Positions 31,535 through 42,010 of a stretch of 64,000 nt of DNA are shown here, in pieces (positions within the stretch are counted from its first letter, which is position 1; every line of letters starts with the position of its first letter). Both the position numbers and the translations under genes were made by a program. Where the stretch lies: NCBI RefSeq assembly GCF_000321225.1, contig NW_004450267.1:2859191-2923190 (forward strand), in the 5' to 3' direction. The stretch comes from Odobenus rosmarus divergens. Lineage: Eukaryota; Chordata; Mammalia; Carnivora; Odobenidae. The notes beneath the pieces were generated by a model. The model had not been told where the DNA came from. It saw only the letters and a list, made by a program, of their open reading frames with translations, and ran no database searches.

Positions 31535-31915
31535 ATCGGTCCGCCGCTGTGGGGGAAGGCCCTCCCCCGGGGCCCGGAGGCTGTCCGCTGGGAAACGCGC
31601 CGGGCCTGGGCGGCGGGCGGCTCCTGTTTCCCGCTCAGGCGGGCGCGGGGCAGCTGCTGGGAGGTGAGCAGAGCAGCGTTTTCCCACAGTCTGGGGCGGT
31701 GACACATGGCGCTCACACATTCCACAGCCGCCGCCGCGCCAGGCCTGGCCGCGAGTCAAGGCAGCGCCGAGCGGCCGCCCGCAGGTTCTGCCTCCCGCCC
31801 GCCGCTCCGCCTTCTCCAGGGCGGCCGGCGTCCGGACCCACCGCGCGGGCACTGTGCAAGCCGGGCGTGGCAAACCTTGACGCTGAAGGCCCGCGGGACA
31901 GAGACCCGAAGAAGT
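31535..31915. promoter_or_regulatory. CpG island (strongest candidate promoter)
   Basis: Roughly 45 CpG in about 370 bases, far above the rest of the window, with GGCGGGCGGC at 31610-31619 and other GC boxes. A donor-like GAG|GTGAGC lies at 31661-31669 and an acceptor-like TTTTCCCACAG ends at 31689; they are too close together to bound an intron with each other. Frames of 149 (plus) and 164 (minus) codons cross it and neither shows a known domain. Direction is undecided. Confidence 0.65.
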
Positions 31916-32636
31916 GATGGAAGGAAAGAAGGCCAAAGGCAGCTCCTCCTGGCATGCACACGAGCTGACTCCCACTTTCTCAGTCCATTCTCTGGAAAAG
32001 ACGGAGAGGGAAAGGGGAGTGGGTTATTGGCACCCTGAGGTCAGCCGGGGGGGTGGGGGAGCGGGGGGGGGAGGGGTTGTACTGGACTCAGGGAGGCGGG
32101 GCTCGCTGGAGGCAGCACTGTTCTTGCCTCCAGATTCAGGTGGGAACTGCCAAAGGCATGTGGGGTGGGGGACACCCTCTATCATGTCCTTCCTCTACCC
32201 CTGAGTCTGTAACGTGGGCTGCCAATCTCTGCTCAGAAAGCCCTCCCACAAATCCTTGTTTATTGGTGGACTGTGGAAGCCTTGATCAGCCCACTCCGGC
32301 GACCATTTGAGAGACGCAAAAACAGACAAGTAGAAAACACCTCAAAAATGGGTCCTCAGAATCTGGGGTGGACATTCGTTTCTTTGGGATGGTGGGCATT
32401 CCTGTATTCTGCTTCACTTGGGCTTCTGTGTGGACTCCCCATGAGCCCTCTAATTCCCTCAGCTCCAGAAATGTCTCTAACGGCCCAGGTCAGATATGGC
32501 CCTGAAGCTGGAGATCCCAGGGAGCTTTCCAGCTCGCAGAACTCCACAGAGTAGGGAAGCCACCAAGCATTCTCCATATTCTCCAGAGGGGCTGCCCAAA
32601 TCCTAGGGGACAGGAACTGTTCTGGAAACTTCACTA
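31916..32636. other. Unique stretch after the CpG island
   Basis: G-rich at 32046-32076 (several G runs; quadruplex-prone). No repeat or supported exon. Confidence 0.42.
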
Positions 32637-32827
32637 TTTCCAGAGCTGTCTTATGTACATTGCCTTTAATTCCAACAACAACCCAGTGAGACTGGTGCTG
32701 TTACTACCCCCGGTTTATACCTAAAGAAACAGGGATTTAAGAGCTGAAGTCACTTGCCTAAGGTCACATAGCTGTAAATGTGCTTGACCCCAGGTTTGTC
32801 TAACCCCCAGCCCAGTGCTTTGTTAAC
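32637..32827 (-). mobile_element. MIR, near full length
   Basis: 'ttccaacaacaacccagtga', 'agaaacagggatttaagagc', 'tcacttgcctaaggtcacat' and 'cccaggtttgtctaaccccc' are in antisense order. Confidence 0.9.
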
Positions 32828-33140
32828 TGGGTCTCAAAGTTGAGATGCAGGACAGATTAGATTCCATGCACACACCTGCTCCGGCCACCTCCCCATACCA
32901 CACACAAGAACACAGAGCTGCCCAACCTTAACCTTTTCCCAGCAGAATCACACTTGATCCTCAGTGACTCCTCACTGAGGATTCTCAATGGCTCTAACTT
33001 TGATAGAACCCGATAGAGTTTTTCAAACTCACTTTTGTTCTGTGACATAAACTACCCCCAATATATTCTCGACCATTACAACGTAACCGAAGGACAAAGA
33101 GGTCAACCACGAAGACGCACAAGGTCCTGAGTTCATTCAA
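32828..33140. other. Unique stretch
   Basis: Nothing recognised. Confidence 0.4.
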
Positions 33141-33545
33141 GTTAATTCACTCAATCAGTTAGCATTCACTGTGAGCCTGCTCTGGGCCGGCTCCTAGCAG
33201 GGCGCTGAGATGGAGATGAGAGAAGGGTCGAGGAGCAGAAGAGAAGGAGGAAGGGAAGGTACAAATGAGAATACAATCCAGAAGACCCGCAATCCCCACT
33301 TGGAGCTCCCAATCAGGTAAGTTGGAAAGACCCATAAAGAGACAGTTACAATGTAGCATGATCAAAGAGGTATGAACTAAGTGGGGGTACAGTGTCCAGA
33401 AATGCTGCTAGTTGAAATCCAGAAAGGGCGCCCTATTTATGACAGATGGCAAATGAGTGGTTCCCCAGACAGAGGCAACGGGGAAGGCCACTCCAGGCAG
33501 AAGACGCATGACGGACGGGCTAGCTCAGAGAGGACACAGGAAATA
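33141..33545 (-). mobile_element. L2 3' end fragment
   Basis: 'attcactcaatcagttagca', 'ggaaggccactccaggcaga' and 'agacgcatgacggacgggct' are antisense L2 landmarks. The middle is heavily decayed. Confidence 0.6.
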
Positions 33546-33555
33546 CGAGCCATAA

Positions 33556-34755
33556 TTGCAACACATTGATAAACTGTATAATATCAAAATTGTAAATGTC
33601 TGCTCATAAAAAAAAAATGTACCCTGAAGAAAATAAACAGGCAAGCCACAGACCAGGAGCAAATATTCTCAAAACATAAATCTGACAAAGGGCTTACATG
33701 CAGAATATAAAAGGAACTCCTGCCCCTCAATAATAAAAAGACAAACAACCCAATTTTTTTAAATGACCAAAGGTTAAACAGACCATTATGAAAGACACAC
33801 AAATGACCACAATTAAACACATGTGAGAGAGCCCTCAACATCAGCAGTCACCAGGAAAATGAAAATTAAAACTACAGTGAGATACCCCCACACACCTACC
33901 AGAAGGGCTTAGAGTAAAAACTGACAACAGCAGATGTTGGAGAGGATGTGGAGCAATTGGAACCCTCATACATCACTGATAGAAACAGTAAATGGTACAG
34001 CCGCTTTGAAAAAGTTTCTTAAAAAGTTAAACAGACATCCACCCAGTGGTATACTGGTAAGCATTTAACGCTTCTGGGCTCCCCAGAAGAAAAGCAAGCC
34101 TGATTTGTGGCATTTGCTGATCTCCCCGGTAGAAATACTCCCACGAGGGCCGATGTCGAGCTGCCACCATGGCATGGGTGAAAGCGGTGTTGGGAAGAAA
34201 TGAGCCCTTGCCAGTCAGCTCCAGTCCCCTCCAGCACACCAGCACGCCCACCCTGTGACCCACTAGTTCTGCTCACAGGTATTCACCTAAAAGCAATGAA
34301 AATAGGTCTCCAAAAAGTCTCCTACATGAATGGTTGTGGCAGCTTTTTTCACTATAGGCTAAAATTGGAAACAACCCAGAGGCTCATCGCCAGAGAACAG
34401 GTAAAATAAGCTGCACTGTATTCATACAACGGAATACTACTGATGGATAAAAATGATCTACTGAGACATGCAACCACACGGACGAATCTCGAAAACGCAA
34501 CGTTGTATAAAAGAAGGCAGACGTGAGAAGAACATCCTGTGTGATTGCATTTATGTGAAACTCCAGAATAGTCAAAACTGAACGCAGAATTCAAATCACC
34601 GTTGCTGGGGGAGGCAGGGATTAACTAGGAAGGACCCCAAGCCAACTTTCTGGGGTGACAGAAATGTTCTGGGCCTTGACATGCATGGGTCAAAACAGAA
34701 CGCTTATGATCTGAGCCTTGTACTGTTTGTAGATTATAAGAAGAGGAAAAGGCAC
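33556..34755 (+). mobile_element. L1M LINE: end of ORF2 and 3' UTR, interrupted
   Basis: The decayed ORF2 C-terminal region is recognisable: 'caccaggaaaatgaaaatta', 'gttggagaggatgtggagca', 'ggaaccctcatacatcactg', 'tgtgacccactagttctgct', 'ttggaaacaacccagaggct', 'ataaaaatgatctactgaga' and 'actttctggggtgacagaaa'. Stops and frameshifts throughout make it dead. A 201-bp hAT element sits at 34044-34244. Confidence 0.9.
34044..34244. mobile_element. hAT-type MITE inserted in the L1M
   Basis: The L1 text runs to 'acatccacc' and resumes at 'ctgtgacccactagttctgc', so the bases between are an insertion. It begins CAGTGGTATACTGGTAA. Its flanks are catccacc (34036-34043) and cgcccacc (34245-34252): 8 bases, six identical, the two differences both transitions. 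An 8-bp duplication is the hAT signature. Family not named. Confidence 0.68.
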
Positions 34756-35285
34756 CACCGCTAAAAAGCCTGGATTTCCTTCACTTGAACGCTCAAGGTA
34801 TCTTAAGGGCAGAGGACCACAGCCCAGCAAGGGGGCTCCCAGAAGCAGCTGGCTCAGCACATGGGCCTCAGGGAGTAAACTGTGTTGCTCTTATTTTCTT
34901 TTAGCAAAACCAACAAAGCATTATTTGCTTTGCCTCCCACTGTGGTTACTAGGTCCCCCAGCCAGGGCAGAGTATGTGCTGGGCAGCCGCAGGGCACTGA
35001 GGTCGGCCGGCTTAGTCATCCCCACCGCCTGGCTCATCTTTCCTCCCGCCCCCACTCTCCCTCCCCAACTTTTGAAGAATCCATTTAGAGAACTTGAATG
35101 TCACTTTGCCTCCCAATTGTCGCCACTCCTTTTTATTTTCCTCTAACACTCCCTGCCTCCCTTCCATACCCTTCCATCCCTCTTCCGCTTAAACCCAGTT
35201 ACAGAGATAGATGCTAATTATTTGATAGCTCAGAGCAGTCAGGAAGCCATGTCTCCAAGAGTTCTGCAATAACTGAAGCACAGAA
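34756..35285. other. Unique stretch
   Basis: Nothing recognised. 35020-35190 is pyrimidine-rich. Confidence 0.4.
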
Positions 35286-35478
35286 ATTGCTAAGGAACTT
35301 GTGTGTGGAGTTTGGAACATCGTCCTGCCGCCGCTTAACTTGCTGTGAGATCTTGGGAACATTGCTCAAACTCTCTGGTCTCCAGTTTCTTATTCGCAAG
35401 ATAGGGGAATCAGTTCCTCCCCCAGTGGGCTACAGCGATAAAATGAGATAATTTGTGAAAGAGTCAGCATGTTTGTGG
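35286..35478 (+). mobile_element. MIR
   Basis: 'ttaacttgctgtgagatctt', 'gggaacattgctcaaactct', 'cagtttcttattcgcaagat' and 'gataaaatgagataatttgt' are in sense order. Confidence 0.8.
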
Positions 35479-35557
35479 GGCTTAAAGTTTAGGGTTTGTT
35501 TCTCTTCTCATATTTCACTGTAATCAATCCTTACTATAAACTTTTAATGATACCGTT

Positions 35558-35660
35558 GGAAAGAGATTGCACAACTCTCCCGAGTCATGCACCTGAAGAG
35601 GAGCGGAGACGGATTCCAGCCCAGGTGTCCTCTCGTCTTCCGGTCCTCGGCGCCCAGGGC
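35558..35660 (-). mobile_element. MIR fragment
   Basis: 'agattgcacaactctcccga', 'gagcggagacggattccagc' and 'ccaggtgtcctct' correspond to the antisense head half of MIR. Confidence 0.6.
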
Positions 35661-36205
35661 GCAACCGCCTGGCTCAGTGCACAGCAGTGGACTCCTCCCA
35701 CTCGACCTTCCATTTCTGCAGTTCCAGAAAAATAGCCTAAGAGGGCCAGGTGCAGGAAGGTAGAAAGGCTCTTGTCTCACACAGAAACAGTACAATCCCT
35801 TTCACACCCTCCTACCTCCCAGTCCTTAATGAGTCTCTTAGGAACGTAAAGTCTCCTTGACTTTTCAAAGTTGTATAAAGAGTTACTTGTAGGACTCTTA
35901 GAAACCAAATGTGAGGCACTTGTAAAGCTTCACGCAATATGCAGGGTTTCCTTTTGCCTTTCTATATTTTATTCACACCCTTTCCCCTAACAGTACTCGC
36001 CCAGTTAGCGTCTAGGGGCTCCCCACCCCTCTCGCCTTCTTCACTTCCTTCTCTCCCGCTCCCTCTACTGTAAAACTGGCTGGTTCCAAAGTCTCCTTAA
36101 TTGCCTTGATGCCCAAAGTTAATGTTTCTTCAATCTTCTTTCTTATGTGACCCTTTTTCTTGACTAGTCATTGTGTTCCCAGACAAGCACAGTACTTCCC
36201 TATCT
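35661..36205. other. Unique stretch
   Basis: Nothing recognised. Pyrimidine-rich at 35990-36070. Confidence 0.4.
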
Positions 36206-36395
36206 CTGGGCCTTTGCTCACATGCTTGCTTTCTTTACACTTTGCCCATCCTTCAAAACTCAGTTCAAGCGCCAACTCCTCCATGAAGCCTTCTCTGAGG
36301 TCTCCAGCTGGAAGGGGTGTCTCCCGTCACCCGAGCCCCACTTTTCCAGGCCCCCTTGTTACGGCTCTCATCCCCGTGTCTCATGTAGTGTATGG
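36206..36395 (+). mobile_element. L2 fragment
   Basis: 'ctgggcctttgctcacatgc', 'tcaaaactcagttcaagcgc' and 'caactcctccatgaagcctt' are classic sense L2 blocks. Confidence 0.8.
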
Positions 36396-36427
36396 GTGAG
36401 TGAGAGGGACAGACAGGCAGACTGGTG

Positions 36428-36530
36428 AGTTGATGGGTAGATGGATGAATGGATGGATGGATGGATGGATGGATGGATGGATGCAGGCATGCATGGATGT
36501 ATCAGTGGATGAATGCATATGGATGGATGC
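36428..36530. repeat. (GGAT)n tetranucleotide microsatellite
   Basis: ATGG repeats, pure at about 36450-36483 and degenerate to 36530. Confidence 0.95.
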
Positions 36531-36879
36531 CTGAGATATATATGAGTTTTTGAATGGATAGATGTATAGCAGGCCAGCAGCATTTCCCAGAGCTATGAGA
36601 CGTCTCATATCTGGGCGTCTGCATCATGTTAATGTATTTACCTGTTCACTGGTCATTCAGCAGCTTCTATGTCTTCTCTCTCTGTCCACGATATATTTCT
36701 GATCTCAGGAAAACACATTGGGCATATTTAATTCAGGCTGAATCCCAAGGCCTGGGCAGTCGATATTTACAGATGACAAAGAGCCAGATATATTTTAATC
36801 TGTCCCTAACCTGAAGCCTTATGAGTTTTTACTAGCATTCTAGAGTAGATGTCAATGTGTTTCTTGTTTCTGCTCTTTG
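36531..36879. other. Unique stretch
   Basis: Nothing recognised. Confidence 0.4.
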
Positions 36880-37025
36880 GGTCCCAGCAGAACCTTTGGG
36901 CCCCAGGTCAACCAGTCCAACTGCTCATTTTTCAGATGAGGAAACAAAGGTCTGCAGAGAGAATGTGGCTATAGCACAAGATCACATGTGAAGTGAGTCT
37001 AAAACTGCCTTGACTTCTGGCCTCT
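36880..37025 (-). mobile_element. MIR fragment
   Basis: 'actgctcatttttcagatga', 'ggaaacaaaggtctgcagag' and 'gcacaagatcacatgtgaag' are antisense MIR core. Confidence 0.7.
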
Positions 37026-38034
37026 CACTCGGTCCTTTATACCTTAAAAGTTAGAGCCAGTGAACTGGCTCATCCCTTCTAGGTATGTTTCAAACCTTGA
37101 TGAAAAGCAGGAAGGTTTAGAAAGAAAATCCAAGACTTCTCTGAAGAGACATAAGCTTTCTCTCACTATAGATTCTATGTTTAACAGCATTAGACTCAGG
37201 GCCTTCACTTTCCAAGGGGTCATTTGTACGATGTAAAGAAAAATGTTATGCCCCTGATGCCTTCCTGACAGCCGTGGAGGATTCCAGAGTCATATTTACA
37301 TAGTAAGCTCCCCTGACAAGGAAAAGGAAGGTTTGGAGACCTGCATGCTGTAGGCTCCGACTTTTCTTAGTGAAAAAGTCTAACATCCAGTAGGACATGG
37401 CAGCATTTTGAAGAACTCTTGTTACCAGACCAAGAATTAACCATTTCTCTGCTCTGGCAATATAATCCCTTTTCATAGGTTTTTCTGAAGATCAAAATAC
37501 CCAGGTAAGCCTCTGTGCACTCCTAATTTCTCTTGAGTTATCCAGAGAAGACTCTGGCTTCTCTAATACCCCAAATACAAATCAACAACACTTCCCAGGA
37601 ACTTCTAAAACTTCGATCTAAAGTTTTCAGAAACACCATTGTTTCTATTTTTGTATTATAATATCATTTCTTGGTGACCATGGTTCAAAACCTCAGCTCC
37701 CCTCCTTTAAAAAATACCACTAGCTGCCTCAAAACTCTGCATGAAAAGCAAGGAGCACAACTTAACGTGTTCATCGTAAATATAGCCAGTGACGATGCGT
37801 GGACATGAACATTTTTCTTTCCTTGCCATTCTCCCCTGGAAATCCCAAAGATAAATACGAAGAAAGTGGGAAAGTAGCCAGAGAATGAGGGCCTCAGGGG
37901 CGGGTGTCTCTGCAAGAAGTTGACCTCCCCAAGCGCCCAAGCAGCAATTATGACTGGTCAGCCAACCCGAAACGCGTCCTGCTTTTATGAATTTTCAATC
38001 AATACCCCAAGTGCCAGAAGTTTCTTTTCAAATT
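37026..38034. other. Unique stretch, about 1 kb
   Basis: No repeat recognised. Open frames below 80 codons with no domain. Confidence 0.4.
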
Positions 38035-38051
38035 AAAAAAAAAAAAAAAAA
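38035..38051. repeat. Poly-A run of 17
   Basis: Followed by a purine-rich GGAAGGAAGAAAGGAAGAAG block, with no SINE body upstream. Confidence 0.9.
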
Positions 38052-39069
38052 GTGAGGAAGGAAGAAAGGAAGAAGTCCAAAGAGTGGACAAAACCCAGGC
38101 GCCTTGGCCCCCCACTCCGACTTGGGAAGCGGCGACAATGGGGAGAAATCAATGCACAGAAACCCAAGGCAGCTTTCAGACACCTCTTGACCTTGTCACT
38201 TCCTGGGTAATTAAGAGGCACTACAGTTCCGTGTCACTGTCAGGGAGTGAATGTATATCGATAGATAGATATATATGTTCTTAAAAGATTCTTTTTCTAC
38301 AGCCTTGGTCAGGATCCTGCCAAAGAAAAGGGGGAAAAGAAAGGCGTTCTGTCAAGAGTGCACTGAAAGGAAACATGAAAGGAGAAACCTAAATTTTTCA
38401 CCACAGTCTCTCCTGACATGGGAAAATGGCGCAGACAAGAATAGATGGCTTGTTCGCTGTTGTTTTTATCCTTCCTTCCCTTGACGGATTATCTCTGGGA
38501 ATGTGGCGTAGGCAGCAGGGTACTGCCCCTGCTCTGTGTTCTTCTTCAGATCCCTTAAGGGCAGTCATGCCAACCCCAAGGTCTCCAAGAGGGACTGTGT
38601 CACTGCTGCATGGGGCCCAAAAGGAGCTGCTTCCCTTCTGGGGGCCTCAGTTTCCACACAGGAGAGAAATCGGACCAAACCCTCTCTGGAGCTTTCTCCG
38701 GGGCTGACGTTTACTGAGGCCATGAGAAACGGTTGCTGTCTGCCGACCCTGCTGAGGAGACAGAGGGACACAGGATTCTGGGACAGCAGGAGTGGGCCTC
38801 CCCACACGTGTGTGTCAAACGCCGGCTCCGGAGGCCACTCAAACCCTTAGGGAGCCCTGGGGCCAGGACTCTGTGAGAGGGTTGGCCCAACCCACTGGAG
38901 AGCAAAGCTCTGAAGACACCTTGCCCGCTCTGACTCTGGGGGTTCTTCGGCGAGTCTGTGTTCTTTCCCAGTGGCTCTGGTCTGGGGGGCCCCACTGAGA
39001 GGGCTGATGGACATCTGCTTTGTTGATGGCTGCAGGTGGCCTCCCCACCGTGGACTCTGAGCTCCCGGG
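38052..39069. other. Unique stretch, about 1 kb
   Basis: Short GATA/ATAT tract at 38258-38276. Frames to 104 codons with no domain. No repeat family recognised. Confidence 0.4.
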
Positions 39070-39165
39070 GCCCTCAGCACTCACTGCCTATCCCTGGATC
39101 CCTCTCAGCTCTGAGCCCAGTACCAGCATGTAGGAGGTGCTCGGTGGATGCTTATTAAGCCAACA
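39070..39165 (+). mobile_element. L2 3' terminus
   Basis: 'gagcccagtaccagcatgta' then 'ggaggtgctcggtggatgct' is a decayed GCACATAGTAGGTGCTCAATAAAT terminus. Confidence 0.6.
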
Positions 39166-39220
39166 TCTGAATTTAAAGACACTGGATGCTTATTAAGCCA
39201 ACATCTGAATTTAAAGACAC
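39145..39220 (+). repeat. Perfect 38-bp tandem duplication
   Basis: Unit one 39145-39182 and unit two 39183-39220, no mismatch. The unit begins TGGATGCTTATTAAGCC and ends TTTAAAGACAC. It starts inside the L2 terminus and runs into unique DNA. Confidence 0.96.
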
Positions 39221-40187
39221 AAGGGGAAGCAGGAAGCTTGTCGGTGTTGGATGCGCCAAAGAATCACCTCCTTGCAAAACCAAGGTTTTTATTTCAGCAA
39301 AAGTAGTCACTTCACTGGGTGACTGGTTTTATGCCTGGAGGACAAGAATCTGTTTCTATCCTCCTTCTGGGCCCACTACTAACCCAGTGACCAGGTGTGC
39401 GAGCCAGTAAAGTCAGAGGGATGTTACTGGTGAATGATGGTACCCACTGAGGTTTTCCTCGTTGGTCTGCCAGCTCTGTCCCTTGGCACAGGGGCTTGTG
39501 TATACAGGGACTGCCCTGGAAGACCTGTCCGTGTGGGCCACTCACGCCCTGCAGTGAGTGGCATTGCACGCTGTCCCTGGCAACGTTCATAAGCATGGGC
39601 TCCCAGCAGGCCGCAAAGTACAGTGGAAGATGCGTTGGCTGTCACACCAAAGATGTCCTTTTCTTGCTCCTGGGATGTCAGAAGTATAAACATAGTAGTG
39701 AATGTGAAAGGGATTTACACTCGTCTGGAGGAAAAGCGCAATAACATGGACTATCCTAACAGTATGTTTATAACTCAGATGAAGCTTGTCTTCTTGTTCT
39801 CTCCTGCTCATCGGATAGGTGCTGCGTTTTAAAGCATTCCGGCCAAAATGAAGAAAAGCTGGCTCCCAGACAACCCACCTTCCTTTGCAACCCCACCCGA
39901 GGGGAGGCGCCAGTCAGTGGGATCCAGCCTGAGCAAGGGGAGCCTCTCCCCAGGGACAAAAAGACCATTATTACTTTGTGATCTTGGCTACGTTATCTTC
40001 TGGCCAGCTTAAAGCCCTTTGCATTTGTTCTGACAGAGGCTTGAGGGCCAGAGGGGGACAGTATTACCAGGCCAGGGAGAAACTGGGCACAGAAAAGCAA
40101 AGCTGTTCGCGCTGGTGAAATGAATAACAGTGGACGCGGGGCTGCACCTGCAAGGTATTAGCATCCACACTAGCAACTTGAGTCCTC
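39221..40187. other. Unique stretch
   Basis: No repeat or exon recognised. Confidence 0.4.
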
Positions 40188-40203
40188 AAAAAAGTGGTTG
40201 AGC

Positions 40204-40409
40204 GGCGCCTGGGTGGCTCAGTTGGTGAAGTTGGTGATTCTGGATTTCGGCTCAGGTCATGATCTCAGGGTCAGGAGATCGAGCCTCCCATCGGGCTCCG
40301 CATTCAGCACAGAGTCTGCTGGAGATTCTCTCTCTTCCTCTCCCTCTGCCCCTCCCCTGCTTGTTCTTTCTCTCTCTCTCAAAATAAAAATAAATAAAAT
40401 CTTAAAAAA
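40204..40409 (+). mobile_element. Can-SINE (SINEC), sense
   Basis: Head GGCGCCTGGGTGGCTCAGTT, then 'tctggatttcggctcaggtc', 'caggagatcgagcctcccat', tail AAATAAATAAAATC plus A run. Flanks aaaaaagtggttgag (40188-40202) and aaaaaagtatctgag (40410-40424) agree at 13 of 15. The body GCATTCAGCACAGAGTCTGC differs from the other copies, so this is another subtype. Confidence 0.95.
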
Positions 40410-40543
40410 AAAAAAGTATCTGAGAAGAGACCAAAGGGAGAGGTCATTTAAGAAGAAAGTTAGAAAGAGAAGACCAGACGTAGCTAACCCTTTAAAAATA
40501 AAACACTAAAAACTGGTGGCTAAAAAGCAACTTTCTCTACCCA

Positions 40544-40752
40544 AGCTATCCAATAGAACATTCGGAGACGATGGAACCGTTCTATTCTGTGCTGTCCAGT
40601 GTGGTAGCAACTCGCCACATGCACTAAGCACATGAAATGTGGATCATGTGACTGGAAAAACTGCATTTTAAATTGCATTGTATTTAATTAACTTAAACAA
40701 ATTTAAGTAGCCCTATGTGTCTGGTAGCTACCATTTGGACAGCACAGCTCTA
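40544..40752 (+). mobile_element. Ancient DNA-transposon-type repeat
   Basis: 'gctatccaatagaacattcg', 'ctgtgctgtccagtgtggta', 'gcacatgaaatgtggatcat' and 'ccatttggacagcacagctc' are the widespread mammalian repeat whose ends read GCTGTCCAATAGAA / TTGGACAGCAC. I take it as hAT-like. The same family recurs at 52118. Confidence 0.6.
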
Positions 40753-40757
40753 TACTC

Positions 40758-41074
40758 ATGTGCATCATCCAAAAACATTACAAAACTTCAAGTATTTGGG
40801 GACTTGTAAAATCTTAAAGGCCTGAATAAGACAATAAACAAACTAACAGGAGGAAGAGGCCTCTTAGCTCTCACTTGGCTAAGAAGCTAAGAAGGACTAC
40901 ATTTTCAAGTCCATTTGGGACCTAGTCAGAGTCAGTCACGGAGCCCGCCCCGAGCCAGCCGGGGGTGGCATGCCCGCTCCAGGATGCCTCTTCTCCCTCC
41001 TGTGGCCCGTGGCACGGCCTGACCCCTGCCCATCCCGGGCCATCCTGGTGCTGATGACAAGATGCAGGTTGTCT
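40758..41074. other. Unique stretch
   Basis: 40940-41040 is GC-rich. Nothing recognised. Confidence 0.4.
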
Positions 41075-41200
41075 GGGTGACTATAAGCTCCTGGAGCACA
41101 AGGACTGGGTGTCCCCCACCACTGAATCCCTCCCTCCCGCTAGCTCCCAGTCCCATGCTTGTCACACAGCTCGTACCCCAAAGAGGGTTGTTTTGAACAG
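41075..41200 (+). mobile_element. L2 3' end fragment
   Basis: 'ctataagctcctggagcaca' and 'cagtcccatgcttgtcacac' are the sense AAGCTCCTTGAGGGCA and GCCTGGCACA blocks. Confidence 0.6.
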
Positions 41201-41241
41201 AATTCTCAATATTTATTTCAGAGGTTGTTATGATTACAAGA

Positions 41242-41615
41242 TAGACTGTGGACTGAATGTTTGTGTCCCAACCCCCCCCCCCCCCCGCCGAATTCATATG
41301 TGGAACCTCTAATCCCTAATGTGATGGTATTTGAGGGTGGGGTTTTTGAGAGGTAATTAGGTTTCAATGAGGTCATGAGGGTGGAGCCCCCCATGATGGG
41401 ATTAGTGCCCTTATAAGAAAGATACCTCTCTCTGCCATGTGAGGACACAACAAAAAGGCAGTAGCCTTCAAAACAGGAGGAGGGTTCCCAACAGACACCC
41501 ATATGCTGGCACCTTGATCTTGGACTTCCCAGCCTTACCGTGAGGCATAAATGTTCATGGGTTAAGCCACTGGGCCTACGGTATTTTGTTCTAGCAGCCC
41601 AAGTGGACTAAGACA
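41242..41615 (+). mobile_element. Solo LTR, MLT1/MST-like (ERVL-MaLR)
   Basis: 'tggactgaatgtttgtgtcc', 'aattcatatgtggaacctct', 'aatccctaatgtgatggtat', 'catgaggaaggg'-position 'gtcatgagggtggagccccc', 'cttgatcttggacttcccag' and 'aagtggactaagaca' at the end. A run of 15 C at 41272-41286 replaces the usual short C run. No clear target duplication was seen. No viral genes. Confidence 0.88.
41272..41286. repeat. Poly-C run of 15 inside the LTR
   Basis: Expansion of the short C stretch normally found in this LTR after TGTGTCCC. Confidence 0.92.
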
Positions 41616-41689
41616 GGGTTTTTGGGAAAAGCAGCTTTTGACATCAGCTATTTCACATGCACTCAGCAAAAATAAAAACAAAACCAACC

Positions 41690-42010
41690 CGAGCAAGTAA
41701 GACATTACCAGGCACCTTCCATGGGGACTATGAAGCCAAAAAAGAGCCATGCCCTGCTCTGAAAAGGACCCAGTCCAATAAGAGAAATGACCAGGAGCAA
41801 TTGTGATCCCAGACATAAAGTCACTGGTTTCATTTAAGTGATGCAGATGGAGCCTTTGGGGATGAACAGGGAAAGAGGGATAGATTACTGCTAAAATGGG
41901 GGTTGGGGGCAGAAGGGGACCGCTTCCTGGAGAAAGTGGCATCTGGGCCAAGTCTAGAGGGATACCGTGGATGTGCTTGTACGGATGGGAGCAAAGAACA
42001 GAGGCTACAA
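41690..42010 (-). mobile_element. Possible L2 fragment
   Basis: 'aagagccatgccctgctctg', 'ccgcttcctggagaaagtgg' and 'catctgggccaagtctagag' follow antisense L2 order with high decay. Confidence 0.5.

Noticed and set aside
31661..31689. Donor-like GGTGAGC and acceptor-like TTTTCCCACAG as an intron
   Set aside because: Only about 27 bases apart, too short for a spliceosomal intron. Only the donor is kept as a possible first-exon end.
33556..34755. Intact L1 ORF2
   Set aside because: Multiple stops, frameshifts and a 201-bp insertion; only the last part and the 3' UTR remain.
36428..36530. CRISPR-like regular repeats at the GGAT tract
   Set aside because: A simple 4-bp microsatellite in mammalian DNA, without spacers.
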